Below, piece after piece: positions 34,586 through 42,215 of a DNA stretch of 64,000 nucleotides. Within the stretch, counting starts at the first letter, position 1; every line of letters begins with the position of its first letter. Location: contig CAKZZD010000017.1 in the NCBI GenBank assembly GCA_937886715.1, positions 1 to 64,000 of the forward strand. The letters are read 5' to 3'. The notes below the pieces were generated by a model. It made no database searches, was not told where the DNA came from, and saw only the letters and a list, made by a program, of their open reading frames with translations. Made by a program: the position numbers and the translations under genes. Origin of the DNA: an uncultured Bacteroidales bacterium (lineage in GTDB: Bacteria; Bacteroidota; Bacteroidia; Bacteroidales; P3).

Positions 34586-35061
34586 ACTACTATCTGGTCG
34601 GTTATATGTACAGTGGCAAGTCCACTTTCGGCCGTCGCCTGGCCGAGCATCGGGGCATGGACTATATCGACCTCGACCGTGCCTTCGAAGAGCGCTACCA
34701 TTACACGGTCCCACGTTTCTTTGCCCAGTTTGGCGAACAGGCATTCCGTACGCTTGAGTCACGTCTGCTGCGCTCCACAGCAGCCCTCGACAATTGTGTC
34801 ATCGCCACCGGTGGCGGCACCCCATGCCACGACGGCAACATGGATTTCATCCTCGCCCACGGCACCGCTGTCTATCTCCGCATGTCGGTCGACGACATCA
34901 TTGCCCGAGCCTTGGTCTCGCGCAATCCCCGCCCCCTCATCCACAATCTCCCTCCCGAACAACTCCGCTCCACCATCAGTGCACAAATGAAAGAGCGCGA
35001 AAGTGTCTACCTTCGCGCCCATGTGGTGTTGGACGGGCTCAACCCGCCTGTCGATTTCTAG
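34582..35061 (+). CDS. aroK: Shikimate kinase
   Basis: The enzyme phosphorylates shikimate in aromatic amino acid synthesis. The 159-residue protein has Walker A GYMYSGKST (about 7-15; Gly is more usual than Tyr at the fourth place), the DLDRAFEERY substrate motif (about 32-41), FAQFGEQAFRTLESRLL and the GGGTP motif (about 76). The lid motif is SRNPRPLI with the conserved Arg. The stop overlaps the stop of the opposite gene by the palindromic CTAG. Confidence 0.93.
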   Translation: MNYYLVGYMYSGKSTFGRRLAEHRGMDYIDLDRAFEERYHYTVPRFFAQFGEQAFRTLESRLLRSTAALDNCVIATGGGTPCHDGNMDFILAHGTAVYLRMSVDDIIARALVSRNPRPLIHNLPPEQLRSTISAQMKERESVYLRAHVVLDGLNPPVDF

Positions 35062-36749
35062 TATTCAAACGAGCTCCCGCCGAGAAACTCCCGCATGATC
35101 GAATTGTAGGGAATGTATTTCTCGTCGATAGGCTCCACCAGCTCCGAGAAGTCCAGAATCTGTTTCGCTATCGAAAACTCCTCGCAGTTCTCCGGCACCT
35201 GTTTCAGCAGCGGCTCGGCATATTTTTTCAGCACGCCGAACTCATACAGCAAGGCGCTGTTGAACATCACGTTGGCGTTTTCCTGATAGGGGAAGATGTG
35301 CATCCTTTCGCCGCGCACCACCTCGGGCCAGCGGTGCAGTGTTTCGTAGGCTCCCCATCCGCGGAAGTTGTAGTCCCGCACCAGACGGCGCACCAGACGG
35401 TTGTCGGTGCCGTGGATGATGTTCTGTCCGTCGATGGCCAGCTGCGTCAGCGCGCTGACATACACCTTGAATTTCAGGCTGTCGTCGATCTGGGCGGTCA
35501 GCTTGGGATTCAGCGCATGGATACCCTCCACCACCAGGATGCTCCGCGGCCCCAGCTTCTGCGTCTTGCCCGAATAGTAGGGCTCGCCCTTCTTGAAGTC
35601 GAAGGTCGGAATCTTCACCTCTTCGCCGCGCGACAGCGCCAGCAGGTTCTCGTTCAGCAGCGGAATGTCGAGGGCATCCACGCTCTCGAAGTCGTATTCC
35701 CCGTTCGGCAGCTTCGGGGTGCGTTCGCGGCACATGAAGTAGTCGTCCAGAGAGAGCTGGTTCACGTCGTAGCCCAGCACCGCCAGTTGCACGCTCAGTC
35801 GGCGGCACGAGGTGGTCTTGCCGCTCGACGACGGTCCTGCCAGCAGCACCATCCGTGCACCGCTCTGGGCCACCATCTCGGCAATCTCGGCATACTTCTT
35901 CTCGTGCAGCGCCTCGGCCAGGTGCACCAGATGCTGTCCCCCGTGGTCGCGCACTATCCTGTTGTAGTCCGACACCGTCGGCGTATGCAGCAGGTCCACC
36001 CATTTGTGGTGCTCGCGGAAAATGGCGAACAGTTTGGGCGTTTCAGTGAACAGCGACAGCTTGTCGGGATGCTCAGGATCGGCACATTGCAGCAGGTAGC
36101 CGTCCTCAAACGTGCGGAAGTCCCAGCACTGCAGGCATCCCGTCGACGGAGCCAGCTTGCCGTTGATCTTGTGCACGGTCTCGCCCAGGAAGTTCATCTC
36201 GATATACAGCTGCTTCAGGTTCTCCAGCAAGTCGAGGGTCTTTGGCATGTGGCGCGGACGTATCAGCTCGATAGCGTCGCTCAGCAGCATCGTGCGGCTT
36301 TCGAACGGAATGTCGTTCTCCTGCAGCTCGATCATATGTTCCCTCACGGTCCGGCACACCTCCATCTGTGGCGGCAGCTCAAAATCCTCCACAGCCGATG
36401 TGATGCGGCAGAAGAAGCCGTTCTGCATCGAATGGTCGATCGACAATATCGCTTTCGGATAGCAATCATGCACTGCGGTGTAGAGCATGAAGCACAGCGA
36501 GTTGCGGTACATTCGGAATCCCTGCCGGCTGGTGATGTCCAGCAGTTTGATCACCTTCGGATTGTAGATCCGGTACTGCAGCGGCTCCACTTTGTTGTTC
36601 ACCAGCGCACCCAGTATCGGGCGCGGCGCCTTGCCGCTTTCGGATGCCAGCTTCTTGGCATATTCCTCAGCCAGTTCGGCCACCTGGGTGCCCTGCGGCA
36701 CCCTCTTACGCTCGCCGGTGTTGGCAAGCACTATTTCCACGTCATTCAT
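35058..36749 (-). CDS. Nucleoside kinase with N-terminal TGS domain
   Basis: The 563-residue protein joins a ThrRS-like TGS region (about 1-60) and following editing-like domain to a C-terminal uridine-kinase-like P-loop domain (Walker A GPSSSGKTT at about 310-318, then DDYFMCRERTP and VEGIHALNP). This architecture is a known Bacteroidetes/Firmicutes family annotated as nucleoside kinase; substrates are not settled. Its start overlaps the aminopeptidase gene (ATGA), so both are likely co-transcribed. Confidence 0.9.
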   Translation of the reverse strand: MNDVEIVLANTGERKRVPQGTQVAELAEEYAKKLASESGKAPRPILGALVNNKVEPLQYRIYNPKVIKLLDITSRQGFRMYRNSLCFMLYTAVHDCYPKAILSIDHSMQNGFFCRITSAVEDFELPPQMEVCRTVREHMIELQENDIPFESRTMLLSDAIELIRPRHMPKTLDLLENLKQLYIEMNFLGETVHKINGKLAPSTGCLQCWDFRTFEDGYLLQCADPEHPDKLSLFTETPKLFAIFREHHKWVDLLHTPTVSDYNRIVRDHGGQHLVHLAEALHEKKYAEIAEMVAQSGARMVLLAGPSSSGKTTSCRRLSVQLAVLGYDVNQLSLDDYFMCRERTPKLPNGEYDFESVDALDIPLLNENLLALSRGEEVKIPTFDFKKGEPYYSGKTQKLGPRSILVVEGIHALNPKLTAQIDDSLKFKVYVSALTQLAIDGQNIIHGTDNRLVRRLVRDYNFRGWGAYETLHRWPEVVRGERMHIFPYQENANVMFNSALLYEFGVLKKYAEPLLKQVPENCEEFSIAKQILDFSELVEPIDEKYIPYNSIMREFLGGSSFEY

Positions 36750-38134
36750 GATGCGATCGTCTCTTCAATTTCTTTGACAGTCTTGGGTATCGGCTTGCCC
36801 AGCACGCGTGCTCCGTCCTCGGTCACCAGCACATCGTCCTCGATGCGGATGCCGCCGAAGTCTTTCCATTTCTCCAGTTCGTCGAAATTGATAAAGTCCT
36901 TGCAGGTGCCCTCGGCATGCCATTTGTCGATCAGCGCGGGAATGAAATAGCATCCCGGCTCGTCGGTCACCACGAATCCCGGCTGCATGCGGCGGCCGAA
37001 ACGCAGGCTGCTCAGCCCGAACTGGTCGCTCGGACGCACATCTTGGTCGTAGCCCACATTTATCTGGCCGTAGTTCTCCATATCGTGCACGTCGAGGCCC
37101 ATCATGTGGCCCAGGCCGTGGGGCATCAGCAGGCTGTGGGCGCCCGAGGCCACGATATCGTCGACGTCGCCTTTCAGTATGCCCAGGCCTTTGTAGCCCT
37201 CGGCCAGCTTGCGCGAAGCGGCCTGGTGCACCTCCTTGTAGGTGATGCCCGGACGCGTCACGCGCAGCGCCTCCATATTGGCCGACAGCACAATCTCGTA
37301 GATGGCCTTCTGGCGCTCGTTGAACTTGCCTCCCACAGGCACCGAGCGGGTGATGTCGCTGCAGTAGTTCATCGCCGTTTCGCAGCCGGCATCCATCACC
37401 AGCATCCGGCCCATCTCGAGGCGGTTGTTGTGCCCATGGTTGTGCAGCGTCTCGCCGTGCACCGTCATGATGATCGGGAAACTCACCGGACCGTTGCCTT
37501 TCCAGGCCTCGCCCTCCATGAATCCGGCCAGCTCATACTCGTAGCGGCCGGGCATGGCCAGTTTCATTGCTCCCACGTGCATGTTGTAGGCCGTGGCGAT
37601 GGCTTTCTCTATCTCTTCAATCTCCTCGGCGCTCTTCACGCTGCGCTGTTTCACGCAGGCAAGAATCAGCTCCATCGAGGCATAATTGTTCACGGCATGG
37701 TAGGCCAGCCCCAGCCAGTCGGCCAGGTCGGCACGGATGTCGGCACGGTAGGGGGGCAGGAAATGCACGCGGCGGCCGCAGCCGGTGGCCTCCTTGCACA
37801 CTGCCTGCAGCGCCTTGATGTCGCCCGAGTTGGCCACGCCCACCGAGGCGGCAAGCTCGCTCACCGACGGCAGCGGACCCGTCCAAATGATGTCGTCGAT
37901 ATCATAGTCGTTGGCAAAAATATAGTCCTTGCCGTTGTCGCAGTCGATCACGCCCACCATATCCTCGCGCTGCAAGCCGAAGAAATAGAGGAACGTGCTG
38001 TCCTGTCTGAACCAATAGGTGTTGTCTTTATAGTTGCACGGGGCTTCGTGGTTGCCGGGAATGATGATCAGGCCGTGGCCTATGTCTTTGCGCAGCTGTT
38101 CGCGGCGCGCCATATACGTCTCTTTTTTGAACAT
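36746..38134 (-). CDS. Aminopeptidase P family protein (M24B)
   Basis: This 462-residue cytoplasmic metalloenzyme removes N-terminal residues before proline. The N-terminal domain is followed by the pita-bread catalytic fold with the five metal ligands seen in MLVMDAGCETAMNYCSDITRS (two Asp), LMPHGLGHMMGLDVHD (His), VVTDEPGCYF (Glu) and GGIRIEDDVLV (Glu). Length is normal. No signal peptide is present. Confidence 0.94.
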   Translation of the reverse strand: MFKKETYMARREQLRKDIGHGLIIIPGNHEAPCNYKDNTYWFRQDSTFLYFFGLQREDMVGVIDCDNGKDYIFANDYDIDDIIWTGPLPSVSELAASVGVANSGDIKALQAVCKEATGCGRRVHFLPPYRADIRADLADWLGLAYHAVNNYASMELILACVKQRSVKSAEEIEEIEKAIATAYNMHVGAMKLAMPGRYEYELAGFMEGEAWKGNGPVSFPIIMTVHGETLHNHGHNNRLEMGRMLVMDAGCETAMNYCSDITRSVPVGGKFNERQKAIYEIVLSANMEALRVTRPGITYKEVHQAASRKLAEGYKGLGILKGDVDDIVASGAHSLLMPHGLGHMMGLDVHDMENYGQINVGYDQDVRPSDQFGLSSLRFGRRMQPGFVVTDEPGCYFIPALIDKWHAEGTCKDFINFDELEKWKDFGGIRIEDDVLVTEDGARVLGKPIPKTVKEIEETIAS

Positions 38135-38350
38135 GATGTTGCGGTTTTTATGAAAATGCTTTTTGTTAATTATTCATCTGTATCCGGAAAAATACATTTT
38201 CTAAACGCCGATATCATATTTTTATTGTGTCGCCGCGCGACTATTTTCCGCTCGCCCCCGTTATTTTCTAATCGCCTGAAAACCACCACATTGCAAAATC
38301 CGTGCTACATCGCATCCAACTCGCTCAAAATCAATACCATGTCCTTATCA

Positions 38351-38400
38351 ACTCCTACCCAACTCCTACCCAACTCCTACTGCGGTAGGAGATGGTAGGT
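38351..38400. repeat. Dispersed palindromic repeat, copy D
   Basis: Three tandem ACTCCTACCCA-type units are followed by the core CTCCTAC (38374-38380) / GTAGGAG (38385-38391) with a TGCG loop. Same family as copies A to C; here the left side is expanded by direct repetition. Confidence 0.75.
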
Positions 38401-38476
38401 GGATGACAGGCAGTTGGCATGTTGCGGAAGCGGTGCCGGACGATGGCCGACGGATTGGAGAAATGTGGAAAAAAAT

Positions 38477-38508
38477 CTTGCAATTGTTTCCGGTATTCGG
38501 TATATTTG
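38477..38508 (+). promoter_or_regulatory. Promoter (CTTG-N20-TATATTTG) of the dehydrogenase gene
   Basis: TATATTTG at 38501-38508 fits TAnnTTTG, with CTTG 20 bases before it. The ATG follows after 59 bases. Confidence 0.65.
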
Positions 38509-38567
38509 CCATGTAGTAGTGAGAGGAGAAAATCGCGCAATCTATTAATCCTTAAACATATACAAAG

Positions 38568-41500
38568 ATGTATAAGATCGAAGAACACCCAATTCTGGAC
38601 ATCCCGCAGAGCGAGGTGGTGGAGTTTTTATTCGAAGGCAAAACCATTCAGGGACGCAAGGGCTACACCATAGCCGCGGCTCTGCATCAGGCCGGCATGC
38701 CGGTGCACAGCCATAGCCTGGAGGGTCGCAACCGCAGCCTGGAATGCGGCATCGGCAAGTGTGGAGCATGCGAGATGCTTGTCGACGGCCAGGTGCGCCG
38801 CATTTGCATCACTCCGGTCGACGGGGTGAGGGAGGTGCGCCGGATAGACAAAGGCCAGCAGGAGGTTGGCGCCACTGCCGCGGTGCATGCCGATGCACCG
38901 CTGAAGATCTACAAGACGACGGTGGCCATCGTGGGTGCCGGTCCGGCGGGTCTGGCCTGCCGCGAGCAGCTGAATGCCTTCGGGGTGGACAATCTGGTGA
39001 TCGACAACAATGCGCGCATCGGCGGGCAGTTCAATATGCAGACCCACCAGTTCTTCTTTTTCGAGCGTGAGAAAAAATATGGCGGCATGCGAGGCTTCGA
39101 CATTGCCCGTACGCTGGCCGGCGACAACCACGACGGTATCCTGCTCAACTATACGGTGTGGGACATCCTTGAGGGTCCGCGGCTGGCCATCAAGAACATC
39201 GTGACGCAGGAGATGGCTTATGTCGATGCCGAACACCTGGTGGTGGCCACGGGCGCGGTGCCCTTCATGCCGGCCTTCGAGAACGACGATGTGCCGGGTG
39301 TGTACACGGCAGCCGTTTTCCAGAAGATGATGAACCAGGAGCACACGCTGCTTGGCAAGCGGGTGCTGACCGTGGGTGCCGGCAACATCGGCTACCTGAC
39401 GTCGTACCAGGCCATGCAGGCCGGTGCCACCATCCGCGCCATCATCGAGGCCATGCCGCGCGAGGGCGGTTTCCCGGTGCAGGCCAACAGGGTGCGCCGC
39501 CTGGCCATACCCATCATGACGGGCTACACCCTGGTGCGTGCCATCCCCAATGCCGACCGCACCGGTGTGGTGGGCGCCGTCATCGCCAAGTGCGAAAACT
39601 TCAAGCCCATTCCGGGCACGGAGCAGGTGTTGGATGGCATCGACATGATCAACATCTGCACCGGCTTGACGCCCGACAACCAGTTGCTCGTCAAGGGCAA
39701 GGAGCTGTTCGGCCACCAGGTGTATGGTGTCGGCGACGCGGTGCGCATCGGCGAAGGCACGAGTGCTGTGCTCCGCGGCCGTCAGGCGGCCTACGAGATT
39801 GCCCAGAACATGGGCATCCGGTACAACTATGACGAATATCTTGACATTTCGCGCCAATATATCGACTCGCAGCAGCATCCGCTGCGGTTGCTCGAGCGCC
39901 CCAATCTGCCCGACGGCGAGCGCATGAAGGTGCGTCCGTTTGTGCAGATCGACTGCCTCTATGGCTTTGCCTGCAACCCCTGCACATTCAGTTGCCCGCA
40001 AGGGGCCATCAGCAAGCCCACCACGTCGTCGACACCGACGGTGGACTATGACAAGTGCATCGGCTGCATGGAGTGCGTCAACCATTGTCCCGGTTTGGCC
40101 ATCTTTGGCTACAACCTGCAGAAGGAGTGGTGCTTCCTGCCAATAGAATATGCCGTTGACGAGGGTGCCGAGGTGTTTCTGGTGGACAACAACGGCCACC
40201 GCATCGGTGAAGGCGTGGTGGAGAAGGTGTTGGTGAAGCCGAACAAGACAAATGTGGCCCGGGTGCATGTGCAGCATGTCGACGGCGCGATGACCGACGT
40301 CAAGGGCTTCCTGCTCAAGAGCCGCTATCCGGAAGCCTTGCACCTGAGCGCAGATGCGCCGGCTGCCGACGGGGATGCCATGACCTATATCTGCCATTGC
40401 GAGGACATCAGCGAGGAGCGGATGCTGGAGGCCGTGGGCGAGCGGAAATATATCTCTGTCGACGAGCTGAAGCATATCACCCGCATGGGGATGGGCCCGT
40501 GTCGCGGCAAGCGCTGCATAGCCCGTGCCCGCCAGGTGCTGCGTGCCCATGGCATCGAGCTGACGGGCGAGGCCACTCCGCGTGCGCCGTTGAGCAACCA
40601 GGTGACGCTGGGCGATGTGTATGCCGAAGGCCGCAACGAGGTGTATGTCTTCCCGAAGGGCAACGATGTGCAGCACGAGGAGGTGCGCGTGTTCATTGCC
40701 GGCGGCGGCATTGCCGGCAGTGGCCTGTTCCGCTATTTTTCCGAAGCGGGCATGAAGCCGGTGATGGTCAACTACAGCCGTGGCGCGTCGTGGCGCAACA
40801 TCGGCGGTGGCCGTCCGGCATTCTCCAATCCCGACATTGCCGACATTGCGCAGCATAGTCACGAAATCTTCAAGTCGATACAGAAGGTGCACAACATCAA
40901 CTACAAGCCGACGCACTATGTGAACCTGGTGCACGACGATGCCACCTATCGCGCCCTCGACGCTTCACGCGCGTGGAGCGATGCATACATGATCGACCGC
41001 AAGGATTTCAAACGCGAGATATCGCCCCTGTGGGACGACAGCCGCGACACCTACAGCCACGCCCTCATCACGCGCGACTGCTGGCAGGCCACGCCAGGCC
41101 GTGTGATCGACTATATCAGGGGTATCGGCGTCAGCCTCGGCGGCCGCTACTATGAGGACTGCGAGCTGCTGTCGGTGTGGCGCAAAGGCGACAAGATTGT
41201 GGCGCTGGTGCGCAACCACGAAGGCCATTATGTGGAGTACACCTGCGAGCATTTTGTCAACGCCATGGGTTGGGGTGCCGAGAAGTTCACCGATATGCTG
41301 GGCATCGACACTGGCCTGTATCCGGTGAAGCACCAGGCCTTCATCACGCGGCGCCTGCCCATGATGGGACCCAATGGAGGCCCGCTCGACATGATCATCG
41401 ACCGCCGCCACTATAAAGGCTTCAGTGCGGTGTATGGCCAGCAGTTTGAGCACACCGGCCAGATCATCGGTTGTGCCAGCCCCGACACCGATGCCTACGA

Positions 41501-41807
41501 GACCCGCCAGAACATCAAATACAACAGTCGCGAGTTTCTCGAGATAGTGAGTGAGGTGTTCTCGGAGTGGCTGCCCGGCCTGAAGGATGTCAGTTTCCTG
41601 GCCTGCTGGGCCGGACGCTACACAGAGCCGCGCTACATTGTCGACCCCGAGGTGGGCCTGCTCACCGGCCTGCGCGGCCATGGCTTCATGCTGGGCCAAT
41701 ACTTGGCGAAGCTCTATGTCGACAAGTATCTTGGACGTGAGGTGCCTGGCTATATGAAAGACCTGGCGCTGAGCGGCCACGGCCTCAGCGAGAACGCTTT
41801 CAAATAA
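38568..41807 (+). CDS. Multi-domain FAD/Fe-S dehydrogenase (HcnABC/sarcosine-oxidase-like fusion)
   Basis: The 1079-residue protein combines, in order: a 2Fe-2S domain (Cys pattern CGIGKCGAC, about 60-68, with a later Cys), an FAD/NAD disulfide-reductase-like module (GAGPAGLACRE, about 122; second dinucleotide motif GAGNIGYLTSY, about 268), two 4Fe-4S motifs (about 462-510, CIGCMECVNHCPG), a BFD-like 2Fe-2S motif (CHCEDISEE..CRGKRC, about 608-650) and a DAO-type FAD oxidoreductase (IAGGGIAGSGLFR, about 708 to the end). These equal the separate subunits of HcnABC and of proline, hydroxyproline and opine dehydrogenases, plus the ferredoxin insert. Probably oxidises an amine or imino acid; the substrate is unknown. 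Confidence 0.88.
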   Translation: MYKIEEHPILDIPQSEVVEFLFEGKTIQGRKGYTIAAALHQAGMPVHSHSLEGRNRSLECGIGKCGACEMLVDGQVRRICITPVDGVREVRRIDKGQQEVGATAAVHADAPLKIYKTTVAIVGAGPAGLACREQLNAFGVDNLVIDNNARIGGQFNMQTHQFFFFEREKKYGGMRGFDIARTLAGDNHDGILLNYTVWDILEGPRLAIKNIVTQEMAYVDAEHLVVATGAVPFMPAFENDDVPGVYTAAVFQKMMNQEHTLLGKRVLTVGAGNIGYLTSYQAMQAGATIRAIIEAMPREGGFPVQANRVRRLAIPIMTGYTLVRAIPNADRTGVVGAVIAKCENFKPIPGTEQVLDGIDMINICTGLTPDNQLLVKGKELFGHQVYGVGDAVRIGEGTSAVLRGRQAAYEIAQNMGIRYNYDEYLDISRQYIDSQQHPLRLLERPNLPDGERMKVRPFVQIDCLYGFACNPCTFSCPQGAISKPTTSSTPTVDYDKCIGCMECVNHCPGLAIFGYNLQKEWCFLPIEYAVDEGAEVFLVDNNGHRIGEGVVEKVLVKPNKTNVARVHVQHVDGAMTDVKGFLLKSRYPEALHLSADAPAADGDAMTYICHCEDISEERMLEAVGERKYISVDELKHITRMGMGPCRGKRCIARARQVLRAHGIELTGEATPRAPLSNQVTLGDVYAEGRNEVYVFPKGNDVQHEEVRVFIAGGGIAGSGLFRYFSEAGMKPVMVNYSRGASWRNIGGGRPAFSNPDIADIAQHSHEIFKSIQKVHNINYKPTHYVNLVHDDATYRALDASRAWSDAYMIDRKDFKREISPLWDDSRDTYSHALITRDCWQATPGRVIDYIRGIGVSLGGRYYEDCELLSVWRKGDKIVALVRNHEGHYVEYTCEHFVNAMGWGAEKFTDMLGIDTGLYPVKHQAFITRRLPMMGPNGGPLDMIIDRRHYKGFSAVYGQQFEHTGQIIGCASPDTDAYETRQNIKYNSREFLEIVSEVFSEWLPGLKDVSFLACWAGRYTEPRYIVDPEVGLLTGLRGHGFMLGQYLAKLYVDKYLGREVPGYMKDLALSGHGLSENAFK

Positions 41808-41833
41808 GTGTGGCCACACACGCCCTGCAACAA

Positions 41834-41867
41834 GCGCCCCGAAGCACCGCTTCGGGGCGCTTTGTTT
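41834..41867 (+). terminator. Rho-independent terminator after the dehydrogenase gene
   Basis: GCGCCCCGAAGC (41834-41845) pairs perfectly with GCTTCGGGGCGC (41849-41860) and is followed by TTTGTTTT. Confidence 0.93.
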
Positions 41868-41890
41868 TGGCCGGTGATGAAAAAAATATT

Positions 41891-41921
41891 TTTGTCGGGT
41901 CGGGAAATCTTCGTATCTTTG
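41891..41921 (+). promoter_or_regulatory. Strong promoter (TTTG-N19-TATCTTTG)
   Basis: TTTG at 41891-41894 and TATCTTTG at 41914-41921 are exactly 19 bases apart, an ideal Bacteroidetes promoter. The start of transcription is expected near 41927, about 290 bases before the next coding start. Confidence 0.88.
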
Positions 41922-41926
41922 CACTA

Positions 41927-42177
41927 CCGTTTCGGTTGAAACGGCGCGACATATTATTATTAAGACGTTGTAGACGTTTTATCTGCGGCTCTATGGAATC
42001 TCGCAAATTCAGAGTCTACTGCATGATAAGGCAGCATCCAACGTCCATCGTGGCGTATATACGTGATATATCGTTAGCGTGGGCCTCGGTGTTGCTTATT
42101 CTCAGTAGACAGGCAATGCGAGAGCCTCACGTGCGGGATAAGTGACAATTGTTGATGTCCGCGCTTCTTTTTTTATG
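41927..42177 (+). ncRNA. Candidate structured RNA or attenuating leader
   Basis: A transcript from the promoter would begin with a hairpin (CCGTTTC/GAAACGG, 41927-41944) and then fold into one long rod: TTATC/GATAA, GGCTC/GAGCC, TCGCA/TGCGA, GTCTACTG/CAGTAGAC (42014-42021 with 42103-42110), ATAAG-CA/TGCTTAT, GTCCAT/GTGGGC, TGGCG/CGTTA, TATAT/ATATA, apical loop 42061-42065. A GTGCGG/CCGCGC hairpin (42131-42136, 42159-42164) with a T run follows and resembles a terminator. It is either a small RNA of rod type, as 6S RNA is, or a leader of the BspA-like gene. It is not tRNA, tmRNA, RNase P or SRP RNA by any motif I know. Confidence 0.55.
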
Positions 42178-42215
42178 TGTTTATCGAAGAAACATTAACT
42201 AAAACAATACCCATC

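Larger units (their letters stand above)
38135..38567. other. Divergent intergenic region with palindromic repeat and promoter
   Basis: The gap between the aminopeptidase gene and the dehydrogenase gene holds repeat copy D and the promoter facing right. Otherwise AT-richer, no gene seen. Confidence 0.6.

Noticed and set aside
34794..36950. Plus-strand frame of 718 codons across aroK and the nucleoside kinase
   Set aside because: Shadow reading; both true genes have clear motifs and conserved lengths.
36917..38398. Plus-strand frame of 493 codons opposite aminopeptidase P
   Set aside because: Antisense shadow; the minus-strand gene has all five metal ligands, and the frame ends in a repeat.
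42000..42123. Invertible promoter flanked by inverted repeats
   Set aside because: The inverted segments are nested short helices with matching spacing, as in an RNA rod, and the promoter lies outside them; no invertase gene is near.
41927..42177. tmRNA, RNase P RNA or SRP RNA identity for the structured RNA
   Set aside because: None of the conserved sequence blocks of those RNAs that I know is present.
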